Assembly: GCA_963759875.1 (NCBI GenBank) | Contig: CAVXBB010000005.1 | Coordinates: 434,001-498,000 of the forward strand | Length of the DNA stretch: 64,000 nucleotides | Source: JAFAGX01 sp963759875 | GTDB taxonomy: Bacteria > Acidobacteriota > Terriglobia > Terriglobales > Acidobacteriaceae | Direction: 5' to 3' | Shown: positions 9,527 to 20,200 of the stretch, in pieces | Layout of the letters: the number at the start of each line of letters is the position of its first letter | How positions within the stretch are numbered: position 1 is the stretch's first letter | Notes under the pieces: generated by a model | Seen by the model: the letters and a program-made list of their open reading frames with translations, nothing else | What the model was told of the DNA's origin: nothing | Databases searched by the model: none | Program-made: the position numbers and the translations under genes

Positions 9527-11284
9527 ATGGAGTCCATGAGTCGATTACTCAAAAGTATTGGACTGATTAGTTTGTTGGCGCTGCTCTGCGCAGCCCAGCC
9601 TTTTCGCCCAGCAACAAAACTGTATCGCGCCAAGCCACAAAGCCTGCCGCCGTGGGCGGAGCAGGGAAATTTTCGCTTCATCCGCCTGGACGGCGGACAA
9701 ATCGAGAGCCGGAAAGCGGAACGCACATGGTGGGGCGAGAAATTCAGCTCCGAAGAGAAGGACGTGCTGTCCCACGTCTATGACCGAGATTTCGAGCAAA
9801 TGCTCGGCTTGCTCAAGGAGGCGGAGTTCAACTGGATCTGGGTTACCTGGAGCAATGGCTGGTCGCTTAAGGATGAAGACGAGAACCAGGAAAACCTGAA
9901 AACCGTAATCGCCCGCTGCCATGAGAACGGCATACATGTCTCGGCTTACCTGTCGGCTTCCAACATGTTCTGGAAGAGCGCCTACCGCGACGACCCGGAA
10001 ACCAAGAATTACGGCCTGTGGATGCATGGGATCCCCATGTTCTATGCCGGTCCGACTCTGACTGATCTGCACATCTCATGGAAGCGCCGGCTGGCGGACG
10101 CGCGCGAGCCCGGCTGGCGGGCCTACGTCTTGAAGAAGGCGGAAATGGCCGTGGACGCGGGAGTGGACGCGATCGTCTGGGACAACATGATTGGTTACGA
10201 CGACGGTCTCGCCCAGTTGCTCGATGACACGCAGCGAATGGCGGAGCGCAAGGCGCAGGAGACCGGCCGGCCCAAGGCGATGGTCGAAGCGAATATCCAT
10301 ATTTCGCCGGAGCGATTTGGGATGAACGACATGAATGAAGTGATCTGGGAGGAGGATGGCAAGGATACTGCCGGCGTCTGGGACGGTCACTGGCAGGTAG
10401 ACAACGCGCGCAAGATCAAGTTCCTGAACGGTGAGAAGCAGCCTTGGCAGTCCTTGAAGTATGAGAACGACCTTTACCACTGCGGTCCGCGCGAGCGCTG
10501 CATTCCCAGCCCCTCGGAGCAGAAGCTTTCGATCGCCGAGGCCTATGCCTTCGGCGCAGCCACCTCGCGCAACATCGAGGGCCGATTTCTCACGGGGCTG
10601 ATCGATCGCGAGCCCGAGGCGCAGGACGCGTGGACAGCCATTACGCAATACAACCATTTTCTAGTCGAACATCGGGAGCTGTATCACCAAGTGGAACCCG
10701 CGGCGCGGATCGCGCTGCTCTCCGAAGACCCGCACAACTCTCTCGCAGACGAATTTCTTAAACAAAGCGTCTTCTTCGAGACAAAGGTGCTCGCGCATCT
10801 GGACAAGGGAGTTCCCCTGGACCAGTTCAAGGTGTTGGTCATGCCGGCTGACCTGCCCAAGCTTACCGCCGAGCAACAGGCACGATTCGATGCATTCACC
10901 ACAGGTGGTGGCGTCATCATCAGGGCCAGCAAAGGGGAGCGTGGAATTGCGGCGCGCGCCGAAGCTGCGGCCGGAGGGCCTCGCCTCAGCCTGGAGCCAC
11001 GCGGTTACGTGCTAGGGCAGCTGACTCGGAAACCTGACAGTCGGACTTTCATTCTCCACTTGCTCAACTACGATCAACAAGCCGCGCCTGAGAACGTGAA
11101 AGTCCGCCTGGACCTGAGCGGGCTAGTCCAGCACCTGAGCCGCTGGGAGATCAAAGTCTTTTCGCCGGACGCGCTCCAGCCAGACTTTGCCGACGTCTCT
11201 CTGCATGGCAGCGTCGGCGAGTTCACGTTAGCCCGGATCGAGCACTACACAGTGGTGACTCTCTCGGCCAGGCCGGGGCGGTAG
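9527..11284 (+). CDS. Secreted glycoside-hydrolase-like TIM-barrel protein
   Basis: About 585 residues from the ATG at 9527; a second ATG at 9536 is also possible, and both lead into a signal peptide ending near LLCAAQPF. The body has TIM-barrel features: FNWIWVTWSNGW, HENGIHVSAYLSASNMFW, an Asp-rich DAGVDAIVWDNMIGYDD strand end and KAMVEANIHISPERFG. These are typical of putative glycosidases, with acidic residues at strand ends. The C-terminal third resembles the amidotransferase-like trimerisation domain of family 42 beta-galactosidases (DQFKVLVMPADLPKLTAEQ, then GGGVIIRAS). The substrate is unknown. A decayed partial copy lies at 7942-8136. Confidence 0.7.
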   Translation: MESMSRLLKSIGLISLLALLCAAQPFRPATKLYRAKPQSLPPWAEQGNFRFIRLDGGQIESRKAERTWWGEKFSSEEKDVLSHVYDRDFEQMLGLLKEAEFNWIWVTWSNGWSLKDEDENQENLKTVIARCHENGIHVSAYLSASNMFWKSAYRDDPETKNYGLWMHGIPMFYAGPTLTDLHISWKRRLADAREPGWRAYVLKKAEMAVDAGVDAIVWDNMIGYDDGLAQLLDDTQRMAERKAQETGRPKAMVEANIHISPERFGMNDMNEVIWEEDGKDTAGVWDGHWQVDNARKIKFLNGEKQPWQSLKYENDLYHCGPRERCIPSPSEQKLSIAEAYAFGAATSRNIEGRFLTGLIDREPEAQDAWTAITQYNHFLVEHRELYHQVEPAARIALLSEDPHNSLADEFLKQSVFFETKVLAHLDKGVPLDQFKVLVMPADLPKLTAEQQARFDAFTTGGGVIIRASKGERGIAARAEAAAGGPRLSLEPRGYVLGQLTRKPDSRTFILHLLNYDQQAAPENVKVRLDLSGLVQHLSRWEIKVFSPDALQPDFADVSLHGSVGEFTLARIEHYTVVTLSARPGR

Positions 11285-11537
11285 TTCTTATTGAACAGCT
11301 TGGGGCCGCCCGCGAACGTGGCATGGTTTTCATCGTGCGGTTCGCATTCTTTCGAGGCCTTCCACTTTGCACTAACGCGATCTTCCTGTGCAAAAGATCA
11401 CGCTGCGCTCGCTTTTTGGCCTCCCCGCTCGGCAATGTCCAGCACTACACGTCCGTTGACGTTGCCGGTTCTAAAGAGGAGTAATTGCAACTCCGCGTCA
11501 GGGTATGTTTGATTCCACATCTCCGACCTATTCACGG
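11285..11537. other. Intergenic region between convergent genes
   Basis: About 250 bases between the hydrolase-like gene and the sigma-54 activator, whose stops face each other. I see no gene, promoter or clear terminator here. Confidence 0.5.
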
Positions 11538-12605
11538 CTAATGGCAGTACTGTGCTTTTAAAATGCCCAGGCGACGAATTTTGTTCTGGAGCGTAGTACG
11601 CTTCAATCCCAACCGTTCCGCGGCTCCGCCCTTGCCCGCGATCCGTCCGGAAGCAGCTCTCAACGCGTCGATGATCACATTGGATTGCACTTGTCCAAAA
11701 TCAGAGCTAGCAATAGCAACACTCGCGGTGTGCGAACAGCTGTGCAGCTCCGTCATTGGCACCTGCAGCTCCTCACCACGGGTAACAATCACCGCGCGCT
11801 CGATGAAGTTTGCTAGTTCCCGCACATTGCCGTCCCACCGACAATTCGTCAACATTTCCATTGCTCGAATTGGTATCGATTTAATGTGCTTTTGCATGCG
11901 CCGGGATAACTTCGAGACAAAATAGTTCACCAACAGGGGAATGTCCTCGCGCCGCTCGCGAAGAGGAGGAATTTCAATCGGGAAAACGTTCAATCGATAG
12001 AAAAGATCCTCACGGAACTTTTGCTCCCGAATCATCGTCCCCAGGTCGCGATGGGTTGCGGCAATCAGCCGGATGTCCACGCGGATGGTCTTCACGCTTC
12101 CCAGACGTTCGAACTCCTGTTCCTGCACAGCACGCAAAAGTTTCGGCTGCAGCTCAAGGCTGATGTCGCCGATCTCGTCCAGGAATAACGAGCCCCCGTC
12201 AGCTGATTCGAATCGCCCTTTTCTCTGCATGAGGGCTCCAGTAAACGCCCCCTTCTCATACCCGAAAAGTTCGCTTTCGAGTAATCCCGAGGGTATGGCT
12301 GCGCAGTTCATGCGCACGTAGTTGCCGTTGGGCCGGGAACTGAGGTTGTGAATCGCACGGGCAACCAACTCTTTCCCTGTGCCTGTCTCACCATGAAGCA
12401 GGACCGTGGAATCGGTAGGTGCAACGATTGCTACTTGTTGCAGCACTTTTCGCAGAGCTGCGCTCTTACCGACAATGTCTTCGAAGCAGTAATCCGGGTT
12501 GATTTCTGGTTCGAAATAGAACTGGTCGGATTCGAGCCCGCTCACGTCGGCAAAGTGTGTTCCTGCGAAGCCTTCGAAGCCCGTGAAAGCAGCAGTCGCG
12601 CCCAT
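11538..12605 (-). CDS. Sigma-54-dependent enhancer-binding protein (EBP1), no sensory domain
   Basis: A 355-residue AAA+ activator that remodels sigma-54 RNA polymerase. Walker A GETGTGKE is at 72-79, the sigma-54 contact loop GAFTGA at 119-124 and Walker B LFLDEIGD at 140-147. An arginine-finger region PPLRERRED follows, and a C-terminal Fis-type helix-turn-helix ends with RLGLKRTTLQNKIRRLG. Only about 40 residues precede the AAA+ domain, with no receiver, GAF or PAS domain, so control must come from expression or a partner. The start is ATG after GGAGGAG. It belongs to module 1 with the DoxX protein, response regulator and kinase. Its closest paralogue here is EBP3 at 46664-47733. Confidence 0.93.
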   Translation of the reverse strand: MGATAAFTGFEGFAGTHFADVSGLESDQFYFEPEINPDYCFEDIVGKSAALRKVLQQVAIVAPTDSTVLLHGETGTGKELVARAIHNLSSRPNGNYVRMNCAAIPSGLLESELFGYEKGAFTGALMQRKGRFESADGGSLFLDEIGDISLELQPKLLRAVQEQEFERLGSVKTIRVDIRLIAATHRDLGTMIREQKFREDLFYRLNVFPIEIPPLRERREDIPLLVNYFVSKLSRRMQKHIKSIPIRAMEMLTNCRWDGNVRELANFIERAVIVTRGEELQVPMTELHSCSHTASVAIASSDFGQVQSNVIIDALRAASGRIAGKGGAAERLGLKRTTLQNKIRRLGILKAQYCH

Positions 12606-12634
12606 AATCTCCTCCTTGTTGCTTTATTTACCAG

Positions 12635-12670
12635 CCATTGTGAGCTTGCACTGGTTTTCGTACAACCCCA
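12635..12670 (-). promoter_or_regulatory. Conserved promoter-like element upstream of EBP1
   Basis: On the minus strand it begins TGGGGTTGTACG and ends CACAATGG. It gives a -35-like TTGTAC and a -10-like CACAAT with a 17-base spacer, about 30 bases from the EBP1 start. The same element, with identical spacing, lies at 48098-48133 in module 2, which supports function. Confidence 0.5.
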
Positions 12671-12754
12671 TATCAGGTCGGAAAATACTCTCTCTACAGG
12701 GGTCTGGACCACTACACCAGGCAGCAAATCACCGCTCAAAAGGGAGTTTTCGAA

Positions 12755-13135
12755 CTAAGCCTCAGGGCTTGTTGGTTCGATTCGCTTCCATCCGAAGATT
12801 CGAGCGTCCAGCGACCAGAAGCCCGGTCCTAACAGGGCGAGAGCCGCCCCTATCGCTGCCAGGAGAATACAGGTCCATGCGTCCCCAACGTTCGAGGCGA
12901 TTCTATAGAGTTGAAGGACCGCAACGAGCGTTCCAGTCATCGGGGTCCACAAACCGATGATTAGGAGTAGGCCGAGGCCGACCAAGAGCAATAAAAGGGC
13001 AGCTAGTTGGAATGAAAGATTACTGTTCAGGCTCTCGACTGCGCGCCAGATCAGACCTGTACCAAGCACCAGGCGCAAGAGTAAAAGGCCGACACCGGGC
13101 CAGCCTCGGGCGAAAGTGGAGAATAGACGACGCAA
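12755..13135 (-). CDS. DoxX-like integral membrane protein (module 1)
   Basis: About 126 residues with four hydrophobic segments: GVGLLLLRLVLGTGLIW, ALLLLLVGLGLLLIIGLW, a third around TGTLVAVLQLYRI and CILLAAIGAALALLGPG. The end WSLDARIFGWKR is typical of DoxX/SURF4-like proteins. The frame is open to a GTG at 13207. The TTG at 13135 aligns with the start of the paralogue at 48194-48607 (also TTG, MRRLYSTFAGGWPG) and is preferred. The molecular role of such proteins is poorly defined; redox or quinone-linked functions have been suggested. Its place between EBP1 and the response regulator is repeated in module 2. Confidence 0.8.
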   Translation of the reverse strand: MRRLFSTFARGWPGVGLLLLRLVLGTGLIWRAVESLNSNLSFQLAALLLLLVGLGLLLIIGLWTPMTGTLVAVLQLYRIASNVGDAWTCILLAAIGAALALLGPGFWSLDARIFGWKRIEPTSPEA

Positions 13136-13245
13136 AAGAGAGTCTCCCAATAGCAGCTTAGGGGAGTTGGAACACTGCCGAAACCCCAACAAGAGCTGGG
13201 GTTCCACTCTTTTGAGCGTTGTGCGTAACCTTGCCGAAGCTGGGC

Positions 13246-13878
13246 CTACATTTCAATGATGCCGCGTTTCAGTCCGATCATGGCGGCGTGGGTCCGGTCA
13301 TGGGCGCCTAACTTGGAAAGGATATTCTTGACCCGCCACTTGACAGTATCCTCGGTGATGGAAAGCTGGTCGGCGATCTGCTTGTTGGCATTGCCCGCTG
13401 CAATCAATCTCAAAACACTGACCTCCGCCGGCGTCAGAGCATCGTCCATGGAATGCTCAGCTATTTCGTACGAGGCTTCGGGGGAAAGAGCCTTTTTCCC
13501 TCCATGAACCGCACGGATCGTTTCTATGAGTTCCTTATGAAACGTGTTTTTTAGCAGGTAACCTTGCGCTCCTGCTTTGAGTGCCCGAACAATCTGTACA
13601 TCGCCCTTGTAGGTCGTCAGCACAATAATTTTTGCAGTCGGAAATTCTCCCCGAATCGCGATGATCGCATCGAGGCCGTTCATCTCCGGCATTTGCAGAT
13701 CCATGAGCGTGATGTCCGGATGGTGCGTCCGGAATTGCTGGATAGCCTCGCGACCATTCGACGCTTCAGCCACTAGAGTTATATCCGGTTGAGTGCTGAC
13801 GAGTACGCCTATGCCCTGCCTAACCAGGGCGTGATCGTCGACTGCAAGAATCCGGATCTGAACTGGCTTCTCACTCAT
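13246..13878 (-). CDS. NarL/FixJ-family response regulator (module 1)
   Basis: A 210-residue two-component regulator. The N-terminal receiver shows the acidic pocket (AVDDHALVRQG), the phosphoacceptor Asp in DITLMDLQMPEMNG and the Thr/Lys switch in VLTTYKGD. The C-terminal LuxR-type helix-turn-helix reads LTPAEVSVLRLIAAGNANKQIA then TEDTVKWRVKNILSKLGAHDRT. It overlaps the kinase gene by 8 bases, so the two are translationally coupled and almost certainly cognate. Its paralogue is the regulator at 49829-50461. Confidence 0.94.
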   Translation of the reverse strand: MSEKPVQIRILAVDDHALVRQGIGVLVSTQPDITLVAEASNGREAIQQFRTHHPDITLMDLQMPEMNGLDAIIAIRGEFPTAKIIVLTTYKGDVQIVRALKAGAQGYLLKNTFHKELIETIRAVHGGKKALSPEASYEIAEHSMDDALTPAEVSVLRLIAAGNANKQIADQLSITEDTVKWRVKNILSKLGAHDRTHAAMIGLKRGIIEM

Positions 13879-16800
13879 GCTTGATCGTGTCCCTTACCTC
13901 AGTGTCTGTCCCGGCGTCCTTCCCAAAGTACCAGAAACGTCGATTCGGCTTCACGTATGCTCGGGATGCAGGAATGATTAGCTCAAGTTCCGTACCGCTG
14001 TCCACCTCACTCCAGATCGTTAGTTCACCGCCCACAAGCTTGGCTCGTTCCCTCATGCCGTGCAAGCCGTAGTGCCCCACACGTCCGTCTCCGCGGAGAA
14101 CCTCGGGGTTAATCCCCTTTCCATCATCACGAACACGGAGGCGAAAATGCTTTTCGTCATAACGGATTTCAACTTCTACGTGTCGCGCTGTTGCATGCCG
14201 GAAGGCATTGCGCAGCGCCTCTGCCGCAAGCCGATAAACTTCGTCCCGCAGGATTGGATGTAGATTTCGCGGGGTACCTTCGACCAACACCTGAAATGGA
14301 GTGGGGATCTGGTTGTTTTCAGCTGCTGCAAGTTCCTCTCCGATCGTCCTTATGGCGACCTCCAGATCATTTTTCTCGATGGTGGATGTGCGCAGCCCGC
14401 CTACTGCATCCCGTCCCTCGGTGATTGCTTGAGAAGCCTGATCGACTGCCTCTTCAAGAGTTGTACGGGCATCTGCTGGCCGCTCGGGCAGCATGTAAAT
14501 CACGGCCTGAAATCGTAGCAAGAGTGCCTGAAAACTCTGTAGCAGCGTGTCGTGGAGGTCGCGGGCGATGCGTGTCCGCTCGGCTACGCGGGCCTCCAGC
14601 GCCAGATTGAACTGGTGCGCCAGTTGCTGCACGCGCATTCGATGTATTCCCCAGATCACTGTCAGAAATGCCGCAATGCACGCCGCGCGAAACCAATTCG
14701 TCTGGTAAAAGTGCGGCAGCAGCAGAAAACGCACGCTGGCTTCCTGATCGCTCCAAATTCCAAAATTATTTGCCGCAAGCACGTGGAACGAGTACTCTCC
14801 GGGATCCATGTTTGTGTAGTGCGCAGTACGATGCCTGCCGGCGTTCACCCAGTCCTTATCAAAAGGTTCGAGCCGGTACTTAAAATGCAATTTTTCCGGA
14901 GCGGAGAAGCTCAGGCCGGTAAAGCGAAAATCGAATGTGTTATTGCCGGCCGGTACAACAGAAGTGCGCCCATTCCCAGCTAGCGTGAACTTGTTCGCCC
15001 ACGCCTGCTCCACCACAACTGGCGGCGGAAACCGATTACCTGCAGTCGGGTCGATCGCCACCACGCCGCGCAAGGTGGGAAACCATATCCACCCATCGCT
15101 AGCTATCCAGCCTCCCGGATTTCCACCATTGGATTCCGTGCTTCTCATGCCTTCCGCGGCTCCATAAGATAGGGGTGAAAGGAAGGGGACTTTGCCGTCC
15201 GCAAAATCATTTAGCTCCTTCAAACTGAGCCGAAACACACTCTGATTGGAGCTGAACCAAAGATTGCCCCTGCCGTCCTCTAGTAGCCCGAGCAGCAAGT
15301 TATCGGGTAGACCGTCTTCGGTGGTGATTGCCTTAAAGCGGCCGTCGCGAAAACGGTTCAATCCCCCGCCGTAGGTCGCAACCCAAAGAGTTCCAGTCGA
15401 ATCCTGGTGGATGTCATACACGGAGTTACTCGACAGCCCTTGGTTCCGGTCGTATCTCACAACTTTGCTGCCGCGCATGTATGTGAGCCCTGCGAGGCCA
15501 CCCAGCCATAGGCCACCGTCCCGATCCTGGGTGATTGCGCGCACATCGGAGATGCCGGGGACTTGCTCTAATTTTCCCTCGCGGAAGCGGTACAGGCCGC
15601 CGGGACGATCCTCCCTCAGCCCACCAATCCAGAGCGTGCCCTCCCGGTCCTGAAAAATGACTTTCACGGCTGGTGCATCAACCTTGAAATTGCTTAGCAC
15701 ACCCGAACGAAGGCGATACAGGCCCCCGTACCCGCCGAACCAAAGGTCGCCATCGCTTGTCTGGGCAATGCTGAGAATATTCGCCACGCGAGGGAACTGG
15801 TGAAATCCAAGCCCGTCGAGCCAATAGAGGTTATCTCCGCCCAGCCAGATTCGGCCTTCGCTATCCTGAAACACACTGCTGAAGTTTGAGTCTGAGAGAC
15901 CTTCGTGTTTTCCGTAAGCCGTCAGAGGGGCTCGCCGGAGGCGAATCAGCCCTTCTCCAATGGTTCCAACCCAAATATTTCTTTCGCGACCTACGAGTAG
16001 ACTGCGTATCTTGAGCAAGTCGCCGCCGTTTGCTGGTAAGGGAAGTGCTTCAGGAGGACTGAGTGTGCCGTCGACGATCCGAACCAGACCGGCTTGCGTG
16101 AGCAGTAGCAATTGCCCATCCGGGTCCTGCGTCATAGCAAAGGAATACAGGAGAATATCGCCCTTTAGATCGCTACGCTTAACCGAAGGCAGCGCAAGGT
16201 CAGAAAATACGCCGTGGTAATAACGCACGAGACGATACTCGTCGCGAGACGCAATCCAGACGCTTCCGTCGCGCGCTTCGTGTACGAAAAAAACGCTTGG
16301 CTCTTTGGAATGGAGGGTCGCAATGGAGCCGTCGGCGGCGAAACGAACCACATCTTGTCCACAACGGAACCACATGCTTCCGTCTTGCGCCTGCAGAAAG
16401 AATTCTCGCACTGCTCTCCCATGGTGGGTGGGATACGCTTCCAGCTTTGTGCCCGCAAAATGCGCTACACCCCCATTCGCAGTATTGATCCAAATCTTGC
16501 CTTCGAGGTCGCCGCGGATAGAAGTGACCCACCTATTTGGCAAGCCGTCGTTTTCGGTGTAGGTTCTGGCGACACCATCCTGCAGTCGGATGAGACCGTT
16601 ATCTACAGTGCCGATCCACAATGCCCCGGAGCGACTTTCGTACAGTGAGAAGATCTGATCGCTGCCGAAACCTGACGTATTCGCCGAATCGAAAACTGTG
16701 AAGCGATCACCATCGAAGCGCGCCAGGCCACCGAATGTGCCTATCCAGATATAGCCGCGGTGGTCCTGCAGCATCGCATTCACCGAGTTTTGCGGCAGAC

Positions 16801-16948
16801 CCTCTTCCGTGTGCCAAACCCGTGTGACGTACTGCGGGGATTGTAATTGTGCGTGCGCAGGAACCGTTAAGAAACTAGCAAGCAAAACAACGATGCTCGC
16901 CAGCAACAACGCCCGGGGGAGACAATTCCTCAACTCGGTCCGCGCCAT
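13871..16948 (-). CDS. Beta-propeller sensor histidine kinase (module 1)
   Basis: About 1,025 residues from the ATG at 16948, chosen because it gives a signal peptide ending at PAHAQ; the frame is open to a GTG at 17065. A large periplasmic sensor of Reg_prop repeats follows (patterns such as QDHRGYIWIGTFGGLARFDG and GTLWVATYGGGLNRF). Then come a Y_Y_Y domain (KLHFKYRLEPFDKDWVNAG), one transmembrane helix, a HisKA_3 dimerisation domain with His in RIARDLHDTLLQ near residue 800, and a HATPase with DDGKGI and GHYGLHGMRERA. The architecture resembles hybrid-type polysaccharide sensors, but there is no fused receiver; the partner is the overlapping regulator. The ligand is unknown. Confidence 0.92.
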   Translation of the reverse strand: MARTELRNCLPRALLLASIVVLLASFLTVPAHAQLQSPQYVTRVWHTEEGLPQNSVNAMLQDHRGYIWIGTFGGLARFDGDRFTVFDSANTSGFGSDQIFSLYESRSGALWIGTVDNGLIRLQDGVARTYTENDGLPNRWVTSIRGDLEGKIWINTANGGVAHFAGTKLEAYPTHHGRAVREFFLQAQDGSMWFRCGQDVVRFAADGSIATLHSKEPSVFFVHEARDGSVWIASRDEYRLVRYYHGVFSDLALPSVKRSDLKGDILLYSFAMTQDPDGQLLLLTQAGLVRIVDGTLSPPEALPLPANGGDLLKIRSLLVGRERNIWVGTIGEGLIRLRRAPLTAYGKHEGLSDSNFSSVFQDSEGRIWLGGDNLYWLDGLGFHQFPRVANILSIAQTSDGDLWFGGYGGLYRLRSGVLSNFKVDAPAVKVIFQDREGTLWIGGLREDRPGGLYRFREGKLEQVPGISDVRAITQDRDGGLWLGGLAGLTYMRGSKVVRYDRNQGLSSNSVYDIHQDSTGTLWVATYGGGLNRFRDGRFKAITTEDGLPDNLLLGLLEDGRGNLWFSSNQSVFRLSLKELNDFADGKVPFLSPLSYGAAEGMRSTESNGGNPGGWIASDGWIWFPTLRGVVAIDPTAGNRFPPPVVVEQAWANKFTLAGNGRTSVVPAGNNTFDFRFTGLSFSAPEKLHFKYRLEPFDKDWVNAGRHRTAHYTNMDPGEYSFHVLAANNFGIWSDQEASVRFLLLPHFYQTNWFRAACIAAFLTVIWGIHRMRVQQLAHQFNLALEARVAERTRIARDLHDTLLQSFQALLLRFQAVIYMLPERPADARTTLEEAVDQASQAITEGRDAVGGLRTSTIEKNDLEVAIRTIGEELAAAENNQIPTPFQVLVEGTPRNLHPILRDEVYRLAAEALRNAFRHATARHVEVEIRYDEKHFRLRVRDDGKGINPEVLRGDGRVGHYGLHGMRERAKLVGGELTIWSEVDSGTELELIIPASRAYVKPNRRFWYFGKDAGTDTEVRDTIKHE

Positions 16949-17200
16949 AGTGCGGGACCACCTAAAGCAAAGCAGAAGCGCACGGCGAGGAGCCATTTTC
17001 CGATTTGCAGCCGATCGGGGGTCCGATTCAGGAGCAACTCCCCTCCTTAGTAGCGAATTTAGCACTCTCGTCGTGGTTTGTCAGGTGTTCTAAAACTGAT
17101 CAGCTCATTTGAAGAGTGATCTCGCAAGTGCATGATCTGCGGAGAATCACCCCGCAGAATGGAATTTGAAGAGCCGCGACTCGCGCCAAGTACCGCGTTC

Positions 17201-17230
17201 TTGACAGTGATCGCCCAGGTTCGCTAGCGT
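17201..17230 (+). promoter_or_regulatory. Candidate sigma-70 promoter for the TonB receptor
   Basis: A perfect -35 TTGACA at 17201-17206, an 18-base spacer and a weak -10 TAGCGT lie about 60 bases upstream of the receptor start. The -10 match is poor, so this is tentative. Confidence 0.35.
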
Positions 17231-17292
17231 GAACTGTTGCAAGTTCCTCGAAAATCTACATCCGTTCGTCGTCCCAATGGAGGGAGGGGGGG

Positions 17293-20200
17293 ATGAAAAG
17301 AACGGCCACTCCCGGGCAAGAACTCGTTTTCTCCATACTGAGCATATTCTTCCTCGTTGGTTTTGCCTCGCTCGCTGCTTATAGCCAGAACTCCCAGGGC
17401 ACGATTCTCGGACATGTGCAGGATTCTTCCGGCGCCGCTGTCGCCCAGGCGAACGTAACCGCCAAGAACGTCAACACCAGCGTGACCAGGCACTTCATTA
17501 CGAACACCGCCGGCGATTACGTGTTTGTGAACATGATTCCCGGCACATATCAGTTGAAGGTTGAGCGTGACGGTTTCAAAACAGAGGTCAGCAACGATCT
17601 GATTCTCGAAGTGGATCAGACTCTCCGCCAGGACTTCAAGCTGCAGGTCGGCACTATCAAGGAAAAGATAACGGTTGTGGCCGATGCGCAGATGGTGCAG
17701 ACCGACAACACAACCACCGGAAACGTTTTGGATCAGAAGGCCATTGAGGAACTGCCCTCGAGTGGGCGCGATTTCAACAATCTTCTGGGCTTGGTTGCGG
17801 GCGCAGGCAACGTCACGGGTGGTTCGCAACTCTACTGGGCAAACCACGGCCTGAACAATACCTTCACTGAAGTAAGCCTGAACGGCGAGCGGCCGGAGTC
17901 TATCGCTTTTATGGTGGATGGCGTCGCCGATACCGACAACTTTTTCGCAACTTCGTCGGGCATTCCCTCAGAATTCTCCATCCAGGAATTCAAGGTGCAA
18001 ACGGGCCTTTACTCCGCCGAGTACGGGCAGGGCGCCGGCCAGGTCAACCTGGCCATTAAATCCGGCACGAACCAGTTGCACGGACAGGCGTACGACTACA
18101 TTCAGAACGACGCGTTCAACCCGAAAAGCCCGCTGCAGGAGTATCAACATGCCTACCTGGGTGCTCCTGTGCCGAAGGTGGCGCCGTTTAAGCAGAACCA
18201 GTTTGGCGGTACCCTCGGCGGACCACTTCAGATCCCTGGCTTCTACAACGGACGAAACAAGACTTTTTGGTTCTTCGCGTATGATGGCGGACGACAACAC
18301 ACGTCGCCGACGCAAAATCCAATACAAGTTCCGACCGCCAAAGAACGGTCGGCCGATTTCTCTGACTGGCCTTGGCCGCTCTATGACCCGACCACGACGG
18401 TTTGCAATCCAACCTGTGATGCAACAACCCGTAGAGCTTACCGGGGCAACCAGATTCCGTCTGGGGAAATCAACCCGATGGGACAGAAACTCGCAAACCT
18501 CTATCCGTCGCCTAACATCAACTGCACAATGCCATGCAACAACTATCTGTCGCAGGTTCGCGATACCATCACGACCGACAATGAGACCTTCCGCGTGGAC
18601 GAGAATCTAGGCGACAAAGACCGGCTTTATTTCACCGGCAATATAAGAAGAGACATCGAACCGCACCCTAGACTCCTGTACTACAACGGTTCAAAGAACA
18701 TTACGCGAGCGCAGCTCTTCGGACTCAACTGGGAACGCACCTTCAACTCCACAACCATCAACACCGTGCGTATCGGTTATAACCATCTGTTTTTCGCCAC
18801 GAATGCCATCACAGCTTTCGGGACAAACATTCAGGGAAACCTGGGCTTTGCCAATGCTCCTGCCACTCCCGCCCTTTACGGCCTTCCGAACATCGGTCCC
18901 AGCCAGAACTATCCTCATCTCGGAAATGGCAACAACGGAACCGACACCAAAAGCGGAACATACCAGTTCATCGATAATCTGAAATTGATTCGCGGCAAAC
19001 ACGCCCTTACGTTCGGAGCGGATATCCGCCGCCTGCGGGAATTCGAGGAGGACAATTACCTGGGCACTGGCACCATCAATTTCAACGGACAATACACGGC
19101 GAACTGTAATCGGGGAGCCTCGGGCTGCAACGTCGGATCCGGTTCCGCTCTCGGGCCTGGGCTCGGTAATTCAATCGCCGACCTGCTGTTGAGCGATCCG
19201 AGCAATCTTTCCGGCCCGTACCCGTTGGGCGTTGATTATCTGCACACCTTCGGCACCAATTGGAACTTCTTTGCGCAGGATGACATTCGTGTTACTCCCC
19301 GCCTCACGATGAACCTGGGTCTGCGTTACGAATTGCCGCCTGCTTTTCACAGCATCAACAATAGCGGCTGGGGCTTTAATCCAGCCAACGGGGGCAGCCT
19401 CGACTGGGTGAGCAAGAGCTTCGTGCAAGGTGTTTACGCAACCGCGGCGGCACAGAACCCGCCGGTGAAGTTGAATCCGGCTTTCCTTAACTGCTGTATT
19501 CAGAACTCACTTGTGCCTCGAGACAAGAAAGATTTTGCCCCGCGCGTTGGGCTTTCGTGGAGACCGTTCACGACCGACCGCTTTGTCGTGCGTGCGGGTT
19601 ACGGAATTTTCTACGAAACTTACATGCGTTATTACGACCAGGTGCAGAACTACGATGACAACAGTCTGCAGACGACGCTGCCGGCCAGCTATCCCACCGG
19701 AGGCGAAGTTGGCAATGAGCAGCAGTCGCTAGGGCCGCGGCTGAATCAGCTATGGTCGCCACCCATTCATGGCTTGGGAGGTACCGTAGGAAGCGGTGTG
19801 TTTGCGCTTCCATCGTGGGACAGTATCGACTTCACGGGTATCGACTACATTCTGAATCAGGTGAACTGGCCCAAGAACCATAACCCGTACAGTCAACAAT
19901 GGACTCTCGATACTCAGTTCGCGGTAACTCCCACGCTGCTGCTCGACATTGGTTATGTGGGCTCACATGGATCACGCCTGTCGACGTATTGGCTGTTCAA
20001 CACCGCGTATCTTCCGAAGGTTCCGGCTGACAACTGCAACTATCTCTTCGACGTCTCCCAGGCAACAGGAAGCAATGCCAGTTGTGCGACGGATCCCAAT
20101 TTCCAGCCAATTGACACCCGCGTGCCGTTCCCGGGCCTGCCCTCCATGATGTACGCCAACGCGAATGTCTTGAGCTCAAATTACAACTCGCTCCAGGTTC

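Noticed and set aside
12348..12758. 136-codon + strand frame over the EBP1 start and its promoter
   Set aside because: Antisense to the sigma-54 activator and its regulatory region; no protein features.
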